A stretch of DNA of 44,717 nt from Minisyncoccota bacterium (GTDB lineage Bacteria > Patescibacteriota > Minisyncoccia > JAHIHE01 > JAGLIN01): the NCBI GenBank assembly GCA_028690055.1, contig JAQVBZ010000014.1:1-44717 (forward strand), given 5' to 3'. The first letter of the stretch is position 1. Each line of letters opens with the position of its first letter. The notes below the pieces were generated by a model. It ran no database searches. It worked only from the letters and a program-made list of their open reading frames with translations, and had not been told where the DNA came from. The translations under genes and the position numbers were made by a program. This document shows, in pieces, positions 32,450 through 41,000 of the stretch.

Positions 32450-33139
32450 ATTCCAACCTTTGGCTATCAGTCCTTTCTCCGCCGCGCGCCTCTGCGCCGC
32501 CTGCTTGCTAGTGCCCTCGCCTTCGGCAATTTTTTCATTGCCTATATATGCCCCGATTATGAAATGCTTGTCGTGATCCGGACCCCATTCTTTCTCCACA
32601 TGGTATGATGGGGTGACCCCGATCTGTTCCTGCGCCTCTTCTTGGAATCTACTCTTGGGGTCTTCATAGAGTTTTTCTGCCAAAATGTCGTCCATATGGA
32701 TCAGTATCTTTTCCGTAATAAATTTCTTGGCCGGCTCATAGCCTTGATCAAGATAGATAGCTCCGATTACCGCCTCCACCGAGTTGGCCAGCAGATATTG
32801 CCTCGCCTTGCCGGTATCCTTCTCTTCCCCGCGGCTCATCATCAGGTGCTCTTCCAGCCCGACTTCACCCGCGACCGTCGCTAGCATTTTTCCGTTCACC
32901 AAAGCTGACCTAAAATTAGTTAGTTCACCTTCGGGGTTAGAAAAGTTGTTATACAAATACTCGGTTGATACCAGTTCCAAAACCGCGTCTCCCAAGAATT
33001 CCAACCTCTCATTGTGCTCAAGCTCAAAATCTCGATGCTCGTTAAGGTAAGAACGATGTACCATCGCCTGCCCCAGCAGCTTTTTGTCATTGGCGACGAA
33101 ACCGATCTTTTCCTCCAATTTCGATATATCGTTTGTCAT
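32435..33139 (-). CDS. rnc: Ribonuclease III
   Basis: 234 residues. RNase III cuts double-stranded RNA and processes rRNA precursors and mRNAs. The signature ERLEFLGDAVLE is at 44-55; the metal-binding acidic residues of the second site are in LLANSVEAVIGAIYLDQG. A double-stranded RNA-binding domain follows (DPKSRFQEEAQEQIGVTPSY, later KQAAQRRAAEKGL). Nothing is missing. It is the last gene of the minus-strand run rpmF, nusB, rnc, with 35 bases between nusB and rnc, and ends in a terminator fused to its stop codon. Confidence 0.96.
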   Translation of the reverse strand: MTNDISKLEEKIGFVANDKKLLGQAMVHRSYLNEHRDFELEHNERLEFLGDAVLELVSTEYLYNNFSNPEGELTNFRSALVNGKMLATVAGEVGLEEHLMMSRGEEKDTGKARQYLLANSVEAVIGAIYLDQGYEPAKKFITEKILIHMDDILAEKLYEDPKSRFQEEAQEQIGVTPSYHVEKEWGPDHDKHFIIGAYIGNEKIAEGEGTSKQAAQRRAAEKGLIAKGWNKKEE

Positions 33140-33174
33140 CTCTGTTAATTAATATTTAAAATAAATAAACGAGC

Positions 33175-33684
33175 TTACGGCTCGATTATTTTTTCCTCCT
33201 TGGCCTCTTGCTCAGCGCCATTTTCATCCCCTTCAATCTCCTTGTAGAGACTGCCCAAAACACCGTTTATGAATTTACCGGATGATTGCCCGCCGAACGT
33301 CTTGGCAAGCTCGATAGCCTCATTGATCGCTACTTTCGGCGGAACGTCTTCGCGCTTGCCGAATTTGAGCTCAAAGACTCCGATACGCAGAACATTCCTG
33401 TTGATAATGGTTACTTGCTCGATCGGCCATTCGGGAGCCAGCTTACCTATCACACAATCGATCTCTTGGATGTTATCAAAAATTCCAAAAACCAAATCTT
33501 CCGCAAAACTAACGTCATCCAGCCCTTGTGCGTACTCCTCCAAATCGGCCTTGAGAATATTGCTCAGTTTTTCTTTATCGAATTTTTTGGCTTCTTGCGA
33601 AGTAACCTCAATAAGTGAACTGTCAAAATCCCACTCAAAAAGACTCTGCATTGCAATCGACCTGCATAGATGTCTGTTGGACAT
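33175..33684 (-). CDS. nusB: Transcription antitermination protein NusB
   Basis: 169 residues. NusB pairs with NusE (S10) on BoxA RNA to prevent early termination in rRNA operons. The all-helical fold begins [19 protein letters not shown] and shows the family end motif [30 protein letters not shown]. It carries a short acidic tail ([18 protein letters not shown]) beyond the usual 140 residues. The gene lies 26 bases after rpmF and 35 before rnc, in one transcription unit. No SD is seen. Confidence 0.94.
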   Translation of the reverse strand: MSNRHLCRSIAMQSLFEWDFDSSLIEVTSQEAKKFDKEKLSNILKADLEEYAQGLDDVSFAEDLVFGIFDNIQEIDCVIGKLAPEWPIEQVTIINRNVLRIGVFELKFGKREDVPPKVAINEAIELAKTFGGQSSGKFINGVLGSLYKEIEGDENGAEQEAKEEKIIEP

Positions 33685-33710
33685 ACGGACTTAAATGATT
33701 TAATAATTAG

Positions 33711-33989
33711 CTATTTTTTCGTTTCCGGCTTAGTTGCCTTAATTGGTTTAATCTTCTTCTCTTTGGTTACAGGCTTAGCAGCTTTCTTAGGAACGACTTT
33801 CTTGACTGGGACTTTCTTCTCTACCTTCGTTTCTTTTCCATTGTAAAAACCACAGACAGGGCAAGCGTAGTGAGGTTTCTTGGCGCTTCCGCATTTCTCA
33901 CAAGTCGCGACATTGGTCTGTGTCAAAGCGTGATGTGATCTTCTTGAATTCTTTCCCGAGCTGGGCTTGCGTTGCTTTGGATTTGGCAT
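33711..33989 (-). CDS. rpmF: Ribosomal protein L32 with a lysine-rich C-terminal tail
   Basis: 92 residues, of which the first 52 or so are the L32 core: [20 protein letters not shown] followed by the zinc ribbon [23 protein letters not shown] with its four cysteines. After the ribbon comes a tail of about 40 residues of repeated [16 protein letters not shown] and KATKPETKK units, not part of ordinary L32 (about 56-60 residues). The tail is basic and probably disordered; it may contact rRNA. The frame is continuous and the codon pattern does not change, so it seems a true extension. A possible promoter is TTGCAA-N17-TAAGAT about 70-100 bases upstream, weakly supported. Confidence 0.93.
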   Translation of the reverse strand: MPNPKQRKPSSGKNSRRSHHALTQTNVATCEKCGSAKKPHYACPVCGFYNGKETKVEKKVPVKKVVPKKAAKPVTKEKKIKPIKATKPETKK

Positions 33990-34160
33990 ATTGTTTTTAT
34001 ATTCTTACTTAAATTACTTTTGCATTCAAAAACTTTATACGTTTCAGATACTGACTTATCTTAAATCATTTTTATAAATTTTGCAAGGTCTTCGCTACGA
34101 CTAGAGACAAAAGACTTATAGACAACAATAAATGACCGGTTTCAGAAAAGAAACGTTTTC

Positions 34161-34206
34161 ATATCCCGCATAGTAACGGGATTCTTCGGGATACCTCAGA
34201 ATGACG
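34161..34206. repeat. TGTCATTC/CCGAAGAATCCCG repeat upstream of rpmF
   Basis: Read on the minus strand it gives CGTCATTCTGAGGTATCCCG and GAAGAATCCCGTTAC. It is nearly the same as the unit starting at 13850 and similar to 35671-35751. Confidence 0.65.
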
Positions 34207-34222
34207 ATAATGAGTGTTAATT

Positions 34223-34855
34223 TCACGCCACCATGCTCTTGATTGGCTCAAAGGACCTCCTGTGTGCTTCGCAAGGACCTTTCTCCCTCAAAGCATCCAT
34301 ATGAAACTTGGTGCCATAGCCTTTGTGTATGCGGAACCCATATCCAGGATATTTCTCGTCCAATTCGACCAGTATGCGGTCTCGAGTGACTTTGGCCATA
34401 ATCGACGCCGCGCTCACTGATATGATATGCTCGTCCGCCTTGGGAATCGCCAACTGATCGATAAGAAGTCCGAAAAGAGTGGCATTGCCATCGATAAGGA
34501 CAAAATCCGGCCGCAGCTCCAATTTCGAAACCGCATCTTTCATCGCCAGCTTGGTCGCATTGAGAATATTTATTTCGTCAATGATTTTTTCCGACACTAT
34601 CCCTACCGCCCAGCCTTGCGCCTCCCGAGAAATAAATTCGTACAGCTGCTCTCGCTTTTTCTCGGATACCTGTTTTGAGTCCCGTAATCCTAAGGCGAGT
34701 AGCTCACGCACGACCGCCGCATCGTTGGCAAAAGCTACCGCCCCCGCCACGACAGGTCCCGCAAGAGGACCTCGCCCCGCCTCATCGATACCGGCCACGA
34801 TTCTATATCCTTTGCCAAAAAGCTCATCTTCTCTTTGAAAATCCGGAATTGTCAT
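34223..34855 (-). CDS. rnhB: Ribonuclease HII
   Basis: 210 residues. RNase HII removes ribonucleotides from DNA and cleaves the RNA strand of hybrids. The signature GIDEAGRGPLAGPVVAGAV places catalytic Asp 24 and Glu 25 early; the third acidic site is in DFVLIDGNA and the fourth in KADEHIISVSAASIMAKVTRD. Length is typical. A possible promoter on the minus strand pairs TTGGCT with TATAAT at an 18-nt spacing around 34888-34917. The gene starts a stretch of minus-strand genes that continues with rpmF after a 233-base gap, so rnhB and rpmF are probably separate units. Confidence 0.95.
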   Translation of the reverse strand: MTIPDFQREDELFGKGYRIVAGIDEAGRGPLAGPVVAGAVAFANDAAVVRELLALGLRDSKQVSEKKREQLYEFISREAQGWAVGIVSEKIIDEINILNATKLAMKDAVSKLELRPDFVLIDGNATLFGLLIDQLAIPKADEHIISVSAASIMAKVTRDRILVELDEKYPGYGFRIHKGYGTKFHMDALREKGPCEAHRRSFEPIKSMVA

Positions 34856-34968
34856 AAAACGTGAAAGTTAATTTATTATTATCATTATATATCCTAATAG
34901 ACGTATAAGCCAATTAGATAAAATAAATAATGAGCAGGTTTTAAAGTTCTTCCAACTTAGACATAAAA

Positions 34969-35004
34969 AAGAACAGTCCTCTTGATACGCCGAGAACTGT
35001 CCTT
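34969..35004 (+). repeat. REP copy D (diverged), distant from the RAYT
   Basis: The same 13-10-13 layout as the RAYT repeats: a 13-mer starting AAGAACAGTCCT, spacer TTGATACGCC and a 13-mer ending AACTGTCCTT. It lies downstream of the gene at 35089 and may help end its transcript. Confidence 0.6.
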
Positions 35005-35088
35005 GTGGAAATTTGGACAAAAAAATAAACGGATAGGAGGATATTTTCCTTTTCCGCTTTTTTGAATAACCGATTCCCTGTTTTGATC

Positions 35089-35487
35089 TCAGATGACTTC
35101 TGCCATGTCCGCCTCCATAGATTCGTTCTTTGCGTCATTACCATAAGTTTCGTTTTCTTTGTTTTCTTCCGATGAATTTTTCAAAAGTGATTGTTCATCG
35201 TCGGTATTCCAATCCTCGTCGCTCTCTTCCTTCCAACTATCGATCGGGCATGGAACCTCTACGGGTTCAGTAGAATTCTCTCTACCAAACTCCGGATCAA
35301 GAGCTTCCTCAGGCTGCTCATCCAAAGGAGTAGTCCTATAGTCCTTCAAAAAAAGGGCACAGCTATCCATCAGACCTTGTATTGAAACATCGCCTTGCGA
35401 ATAATTTACAGTCGAAGCAACCGTAGCAGCCGATAATATCAAACCAAGTATTGCTATGAATAGGTATTCGCGGGGTATTTTTGCCAA
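35089..35487 (-). CDS. Small membrane-anchored acidic protein
   Basis: 132 residues from TTG 35487. An AGAGG SD lies 8 nt before the TTG, and the promoter at 35533-35560 confirms the start. One N-terminal helix (YLFIAILGLILSAATVAST) serves as signal anchor. The rest, about 105 residues, is very acidic and Asn/Ser/Glu-rich (EESDEDWNTDDEQSLL, NSSEENKENETYGND), with two cysteines, and is probably disordered on the outer side. It is not a recognised family. Downstream (35005-35080) a weak hairpin (CGGA...TCCG, then TTTATTTTTTT on the minus strand) and REP copy D follow. The coding region is a stand-alone unit. Confidence 0.68.
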   Translation of the reverse strand: MAKIPREYLFIAILGLILSAATVASTVNYSQGDVSIQGLMDSCALFLKDYRTTPLDEQPEEALDPEFGRENSTEPVEVPCPIDSWKEESDEDWNTDDEQSLLKNSSEENKENETYGNDAKNESMEADMAEVI

Positions 35488-35532
35488 TTACAGAACCTCT
35501 CTGATTTTAACTTTCTTTATTTTTGTGTCTTA

Positions 35533-35560
35533 ACTATACATTCTTTTGCTCAAAAGTCAA
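35533..35560 (-). promoter_or_regulatory. Promoter of the acidic membrane-anchored protein
   Basis: TTGACT (35560-35555), 16-nt spacer, TATAGT (35538-35533). The leader is about 40 nt and includes AGAGAGG before the TTG start. Confidence 0.7.
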
Positions 35561-35670
35561 GACCGACAAGCTTAAACCTAAAAAACTACGTCAAGAAATA
35601 TATGCGATACTTGCAAAAAAACAACTGTTTCTATTATTCCGTGACAAAGTAAGGCATCCTCTTGATTTTA

Positions 35671-35751
35671 TCTGTCATTCTGAGGTACCCCGAAGAATCC
35701 CGTGAGAAAGCGAAAGAAAATTAATAACGGAATCCTTCAGAATATCACAGG
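35671..35751. repeat. TGTCATTCTGAGG inverted repeat
   Basis: An 81-bp unit with left end CTGTCATTCTGAGG and a degenerate right end CCTTCAGAATATCACAGG. It lies in the 463-base gap 35488-35950, which further holds a GCCTTAT/ATAAGGC stem near 35792 and the terminator at 35894, with no gene visible. Confidence 0.6.
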
Positions 35752-35893
35752 GGCTGCCCAAGACTAAAACTGGGAGATTTTAAAAAGTAAGCCTTATTAC
35801 AAAAGATAAGGCGTATGGCGGTAATAATTTTTAGTTTTTAATATACGCCCTTATAAAAAATCATCACTTAGAACGCTTGGATAAAAAAATAGA

Positions 35894-35919
35894 GGAAAGA
35901 AAATACAATTATTCTTTCC
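35894..35919 (-). terminator. Terminator of the 284-residue exported protein gene
   Basis: GGAAAGAA and TTCTTTCC form an 8-bp stem with a 10-nt loop, followed by TCTATTTTTTT on the minus strand, about 30 bases past the stop codon. Confidence 0.8.
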
Positions 35920-35950
35920 CGCTCTTTTTAAACAAGAAGTTCGTTACTTC

Positions 35951-36805
35951 TCAATTTTGGAGAGGTTGTCGCAACTCCCCTTCCGCGATTATTTCTCCAT
36001 CTATATTTCGCACCTCCACGGTCCAATCACAGTCATTAAAGTTTGAAATACTCATCTTGGGACTGACGGGATGTTCAGGTCCTGCTTCAAAGAGATAGGT
36101 TTGACGGTAAAAGATTTTTTCCTCTCCTGCGCCTGTATAGATAACAGCATAGACTGGAGAAGTTTTTTTGGAAGTTCTTTTACCAGAAAATTTTTCGCTT
36201 GTCATATTGAAAGCGATAGAATTCTCCCCCGATCGGAAAACATCGGTTATTTCCAGATCTCCCTTGTGCAATGTAATTTTTCTTATCGGCAGTTTTTGAG
36301 AAAGAATTTCTTCATCGCCGACATAAATTTTTATGCGGCTAGCCTTTTTGTATAAAGCAACTTTCAAAAGATATTCATTCTCTTCAAACCTTATAGCGTC
36401 AAGTGTGATGCTATAAGGCCTCCCACGTCTCGAGAAGAATTTTATCGTTATTTTTTCCCCGGGCTCCCAAGTAGTAATATTTTTTCCTCCCGCATACGTA
36501 TTGTTCCACGTCTGCCCGAGAAAGGCCAGTTTCACGGTAGTCATATAGCAGTGGCCGGTTTTTTTAACGCGCATATCTTTAATGCCGATATGAGGTCTTT
36601 CCATCTCCATGGTTGAAGCGTCTAAAAGCTCTTCCAACTCAGGAGTAAGATTAAACCCTGATTTGGCGTCTTCTGGTGCGACAGTTAAGTCTTTATCAGA
36701 TATATAGTCCGGATCGTCTCCCGGAACACCGCTTCCTGCAGCTAGCAGGCTGAATGCAAGCAGCAACAATGCTACAACAGGAAATATAAACAAATTTTTT
36801 TTCAT
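35951..36805 (-). CDS. Exported protein of unknown family
   Basis: 284 residues from ATG 36805. TTG 36811 overlaps the SD AAAGGTGA and is excluded. The signal peptide (MKKNLFIFPVVALLLLAFSL, then LAAGSG) should be removed near AAGSG. The mature protein is beta-rich, with alternating strand segments (EKITIKFFSRRGRPYSITLD, SRIKIYVGDEEILSQKLPI, SPVYAVIYTGAGEEKIFYRQ), which suggests two or three immunoglobulin-like or jelly-roll domains. There are few cysteines and no catalytic motif. A consensus promoter, a strong SD and a terminator point to good expression; it may be a surface or cell-envelope component. The neighbours on either side are also small exported or membrane proteins. Confidence 0.75.
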   Translation of the reverse strand: MKKNLFIFPVVALLLLAFSLLAAGSGVPGDDPDYISDKDLTVAPEDAKSGFNLTPELEELLDASTMEMERPHIGIKDMRVKKTGHCYMTTVKLAFLGQTWNNTYAGGKNITTWEPGEKITIKFFSRRGRPYSITLDAIRFEENEYLLKVALYKKASRIKIYVGDEEILSQKLPIRKITLHKGDLEITDVFRSGENSIAFNMTSEKFSGKRTSKKTSPVYAVIYTGAGEEKIFYRQTYLFEAGPEHPVSPKMSISNFNDCDWTVEVRNIDGEIIAEGELRQPLQN

Positions 36806-36849
36806 TTTCAATCACCTTTGTCTTTTTTGTTTTTTTATTTCGTTAACGA

Positions 36850-36877
36850 ATTATACATCTTTCTTATGATTTGTCAA
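36850..36877 (-). promoter_or_regulatory. Consensus promoter of the 284-residue exported protein
   Basis: TTGACA (36877-36872), 16-nt spacer, TATAAT (36855-36850). It is followed by AAAGGTGA as SD, 6-7 nt before ATG 36805. Confidence 0.85.
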
Positions 36878-36957
36878 TCTCGCAAAACATCTGATTCGCT
36901 TGCGTTCCCCGCAACTTATCTTTGGCTTAAATTTATTACACTTTCATTTATTTCACG

Positions 36958-36999
36958 CTGTCATTCCTGCTATTTGCTAATCAAATTCCAGAATGACAG
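36958..36999. repeat. Short inverted repeat CTGTCATTC/GAATGACAG
   Basis: Perfect 9-bp ends 42 bp apart, the minimal form of the TGTCATTC repeat class. Confidence 0.6.
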
Positions 37000-37043
37000 G
37001 TATATAATTGATTTTTATCTTTTGATCTGACTAAAATAAAAAT

Positions 37044-37065
37044 AGGCCCGTCTAACGACAAGCCT
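37044..37065 (-). terminator. Terminator of the 56-residue membrane protein gene
   Basis: AGGCTTGTC and GACGGGCCT pair over nine positions (two G-U) with a GTTA loop, followed by ATTTTTATTTT on the minus strand. The stop codon is inside the hairpin. Confidence 0.75.
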
Positions 37066-37222
37066 TATTACTCTTTTTGCACTTCCACTTCCGGACTTTT
37101 AATAACAACGTTCGAATGATTATGGCTGCCAATACGCCAGAAGCGGCAGCTTGTTTATTACGCCTGTCCAAATATTCAAGAACTCGTTTAATCTGACTAC
37201 CCTTTTTCCAAATCCAAGCCAT
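37052..37222 (-). CDS. Small basic membrane protein (56 residues)
   Basis: A short reading frame from ATG 37222 to TAG 37052. It is supported by a perfect consensus promoter (37280-37308), an SD GGAAAGGG 5 nt before the ATG and a terminator overlapping the stop. The product begins MAWIWKKGSQIKRVLEYLDR as an amphipathic, basic helix, continues with one membrane helix (QAAASGVLAAIIIRTLLL) and ends KVRKWKCKKSNKACR. The positive tail, with two cysteines, should stay in the cytoplasm if the N-terminal part does too. An overlapping 62-codon frame in another register starting near 37308 lacks these signals. Function unknown; small membrane regulators and toxin-like peptides have this shape. Confidence 0.68.
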   Translation of the reverse strand: MAWIWKKGSQIKRVLEYLDRRNKQAAASGVLAAIIIRTLLLKVRKWKCKKSNKACR

Positions 37223-37279
37223 TCAAACCCTTTCCTATTTTTTTCTTTTTTTGTTATCTTTTTGTGTTTCCGAAAGCTC

Positions 37280-37308
37280 ATTATAAAGAGCACTCGCCAT
37301 TCTGTCAA
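37280..37308 (-). promoter_or_regulatory. Consensus promoter of the 56-residue gene
   Basis: TTGACA (37308-37303), 17-nt spacer, TATAAT (37285-37280); a perfect consensus, leaving a leader of about 50 nt. Confidence 0.85.
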
Positions 37309-37338
37309 TAATTCTCACTTCTCCCACCCCATTTTAAA

Positions 37339-37367
37339 TTGCCATTTCCTCGGTAAAATAATATAAT
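37339..37367 (+). promoter_or_regulatory. Promoter of the membrane protein-dnaE unit
   Basis: TTGCCA (37339-37344), 17-nt spacer, TATAAT (37362-37367), about 38 bases before ATG 37412. Confidence 0.7.
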
Positions 37368-37411
37368 TAAGCAAGGTAATCTTAAGCGATATAAACTCAT
37401 AACTAAAAAAT

Positions 37412-38029
37412 ATGTCAGAGGAAAAAACCGGACAAAGCAACTATTCTTCCCTTTGGACGACCGTAACGAAAGAACTGGAAAAAGGAGATATGTCTGCCAA
37501 TAAAGTCGCCGTCTTGGAATCGAAAAAGATTTTCCAGAAAGCCTTGGATGATAAAAATCTACCAGGCAAAAACACCGATGACAAAATAAAAAACTATGCG
37601 AATCTTTTTTCCAACTCCGACAAGTTGAAATATGCGCGAGCGATGTGTAAGAAGATAGTTACGAACATCGGCTTCGATATCAGTACCGAGGATACTCGTG
37701 AGATCATCAAGGGCTATCGGGAAGGAATTGTGGATTTGGAAAAAACCGATTTCAAAAGCTGGTCGATCAAAGACAAGATTAGTTTATTCCTAAAAAGAAA
37801 CTTCTACAGTTTTCCAAAAAAGAGCAAGCAGCTTATTGCCATCTTGCTCACTTTCTCAGTTCTGACTTTCGTCCTTAGCGAGACAGAAACCGGACGAGAG
37901 CTATCCCGGAATTTAGTCGAGATTAATAACTATTTTTTTTATAAAATTATTCCGATGATAGGCATTATCGTCGTATCGGGATTGATTATTCTCGGCGCGC
38001 TCTATGTCTACCAGAACAAGAAGAAATAA
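37412..38029 (+). CDS. Hypothetical membrane protein upstream of dnaE
   Basis: 205 residues. The first 130 are soluble, helical and charged (LESKKIFQKALDDKNLPGKN, then KYARAMCKKIVTNIGFDIST), followed by two membrane helices near 140-158 (LIAILLTFSVLTFVL) and 178-200 (IPMIGIIVVSGLIILGALYV) and a Lys tail. I believe proteins of this shape occur elsewhere in Parcubacteria but cannot name the family. It is 22 bases ahead of dnaE and shares its promoter, so the two are likely cotranscribed. Whether it works with the replisome or only shares expression is unknown. It has no SD. Confidence 0.7.
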   Translation: MSEEKTGQSNYSSLWTTVTKELEKGDMSANKVAVLESKKIFQKALDDKNLPGKNTDDKIKNYANLFSNSDKLKYARAMCKKIVTNIGFDISTEDTREIIKGYREGIVDLEKTDFKSWSIKDKISLFLKRNFYSFPKKSKQLIAILLTFSVLTFVLSETETGRELSRNLVEINNYFFYKIIPMIGIIVVSGLIILGALYVYQNKKK

Positions 38030-38051
38030 CTTACCGATAATCTGAAGATCA

Positions 38052-41000
38052 ATGAAATTTACCCACCTACATAATCATAGCCACTACAGCCTCCTGGACG
38101 GACTTGCGAAAATCGACGACCTCGTCAACCGCACCGCGGAGCTCGGAATGGACTCTCTATCACTCACCGACCACGGTGTGATGTTCGGCGCGCTCGAATT
38201 CTATCAGAAGGCAAAAGCCAAAGGGATCAAACCCATTATCGGCACGGAGGCATATGTAGCCTCCAAATCCCGCCTCGACAAAACACCGAGCATCGACAAC
38301 AAAAGGAACCACCTCATCTTGCTCGCCAAAAACGAAGAGGGTTATAAAAATTTAGTAAAGCTGACCACCTTAGCCCATTTGGAAGGTTTCTATTATAAAC
38401 CCCGGATGGACAAAGAAATTTTACGCCAATACTCCAAAGGTATTATCGCCTCTTCCGCCTGCATCGCCGGCGAAGTCTCACAGGCGATTCTACAAAACGA
38501 TATGAAAAAGGCGGAAAAAGTCATATATGAGTTCCAAGAAATATTTGGCAAAGAAAACTATTACCTGGAGCTTCAAGACCATCCGAAGCTAGAAGGGCAG
38601 ACCAAGGTTAATAACGCGCTGATCGAACTTTCAAAAATAACGGGAGCACCGCTGATTGCCGCCAACGATATCCATTACGTCAATGAGGAAGATGCCAAGG
38701 TTCAAGACATTCTGCTCTGTATCCAGATGAACAAAACCGTGCAAGATACCGACAGAATGACCATGCTTGACGAGAACTACTCTATGAAAAGCCCCGAAGA
38801 AATGATTGAACATTTCAAGCATGTACCAGAAGCGATCGAGAACACGCAGCGCATCGTGGAAGCGTGCAATATAGAATTCGATTTGGGGAAGATTCTCATC
38901 CCTTATTTTGATGTGCCGGGAGGAATAACTGATAACGAATATCTGGAAAATATGTGCCGCGAAGGAATCGCAAAACGATACGGCCAGACCACCGATGAGA
39001 TAGAAAAACGTCTCCGTTTCGAACTTGACGTCATCAAACAGATGGGGTTTCCTTCCTACTTTTTAATTGTGCAGGATTTTGTCAACTGGGCCAAGGACCA
39101 AAAGATCGTAGTAGGACCGGGGCGAGGTTCCGCTGCCGGTTCCATCGTTTCCTATCTGACAGGAATAACCGAAATGGATCCGCTCAAATATAATCTGCTG
39201 TTTGAAAGATTTTTGAATCCGGATCGTATAAGTATGCCTGATATCGACATGGATTTCGCGGACACCAGACGAGATGAAGTTCTTTCTTATGTCGCAAGTA
39301 AATATGGACAAGATCACGTGGCGCAAATCATCACCTTCGGAACTATGGCGTCCAAAGCGGCGGTTCGAGATTGTGGCAGGGCATTGGCGCTTCCCTATTC
39401 TTATTGCGACAAGATTTCCAAGATGATTCCGACGTTCACCAAGCTGAAAGACGCGATAGAAAATACCAAGGAACTCAAAGAAATCTACGAGAGCGACCCT
39501 GACGCCAAGAAACTGCTCGATTATTCTTTGAAGCTGGAAGGAGTCGTCAGACACAATTCCACTCACGCCTGCGGAGTAGTGATCAGTAAAGACCCGATCA
39601 ACGATTACACACCGACCCAGCACCCGCCACAGGACGATACCGCCATTACTACCCAATACCCCGCCGGCGACATCGAGAAGTTAGGACTTCTCAAGATGGA
39701 TTTTCTGGGACTCAAAAATCTCACCATCATCGAACGTGCGCTCAAAATTATTTCCAAGATACACGGTATCGAGATAGATATCGCCGATGTCCCGCTGGGA
39801 GACGCGGAAACCCTGGAACTTTTTCAAAAAGGAATGACGACCGGCGTATTCCAATTCGAATCCAGCGGTATGAAGAAATATCTCAAGCGTTTAGAGCCGA
39901 CAGATTTTGAAGATATCATCGCTATGGTCGCTCTCTATCGCCCGGGACCCCTCAACTCGGGAATGGTTGACGAATTCATCGACCGTAAACACGGCAGGAA
40001 AAAAATCGCGTACAAACATCCGGTGATGAAAGATGCCCTGGAAAATACTTACGGTGTCATCGTTTATCAGGAGCAAGTCATGAGACTCTCCAAGGATATG
40101 GCAAGCTTCACCGGTGGACAAGCGGACACATTGCGAAAAGCGATGGGAAAGAAAATCGCCGAGCTGATGGCCAAGATGAAGGACGAGTTTGTGAAAGGCT
40201 GTGTCAAGAACGGAATCGATACAAAGATAGCCAATCAGACTTTTTCGGATATGGAGGCTTTTGCGGAATATGGATTCAATCGTTCCCACGCTGTCTGCTA
40301 CGCTTTCATCGGCTATCAGACCGCATACCTCAAGGCTCACTACCCCGCGGAGTTTATGGCCGCGCTCCTGACGTCTGACCGTGAAAATATCGACCGTGTC
40401 GCTATCGAAGTCGAAGAATGCCGTTTGATGGACATCGAGGTTCTGCCGCCGGATGTAAATGAAAGTTTTGTGGACTTCGGCGTGATTCCACAAGAAGATG
40501 GCAGTAAAAAAATCCGATTCGGACTGAGCGCCATCAAAAACGTCGGCGAGCAACTCATTGAGACTATCGTCGAGGAAAGAAAGCAAAACGGCAAGTTCAG
40601 GGATATTGAAGATTTCGTGTTGCGCGTTCAGTCTAATGCGCTCAACAAAAAATCTATGGAGAGCTTGGCACGCGCTGGAGCTTTCGACAGCCTTGCCGAA
40701 AGAAATTTGATTTTGGAAAATGTAGAAAAAATTCTCCTTTTTAGCAAAGAACAACAAAAGGCTACTGCAAATGGTCAATTCAGCTTATTCGCATCCACCA
40801 CGACAGAAACAACCATAAATTCTCTCAAACTTAATCCTCCGCAAAGACCTGCCACCAAAACAGAAAGAATGACTTGGGAAAAAGAACTGCTGGGACTTTA
40901 TGTCAGCGACCACCCCCTGAAAGAATATGCAGCTTACTTTTCCGACAAGTGCACATCCATCGGGCACCTCAAGCACGCGGATGTCAATCAGATAGCACAA

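Noticed and set aside
35034-35042. AGGAGGATA as an SD on the plus strand
   Set aside because: No open frame follows; the stretch is part of the weak hairpin behind the minus-strand gene at 35089.
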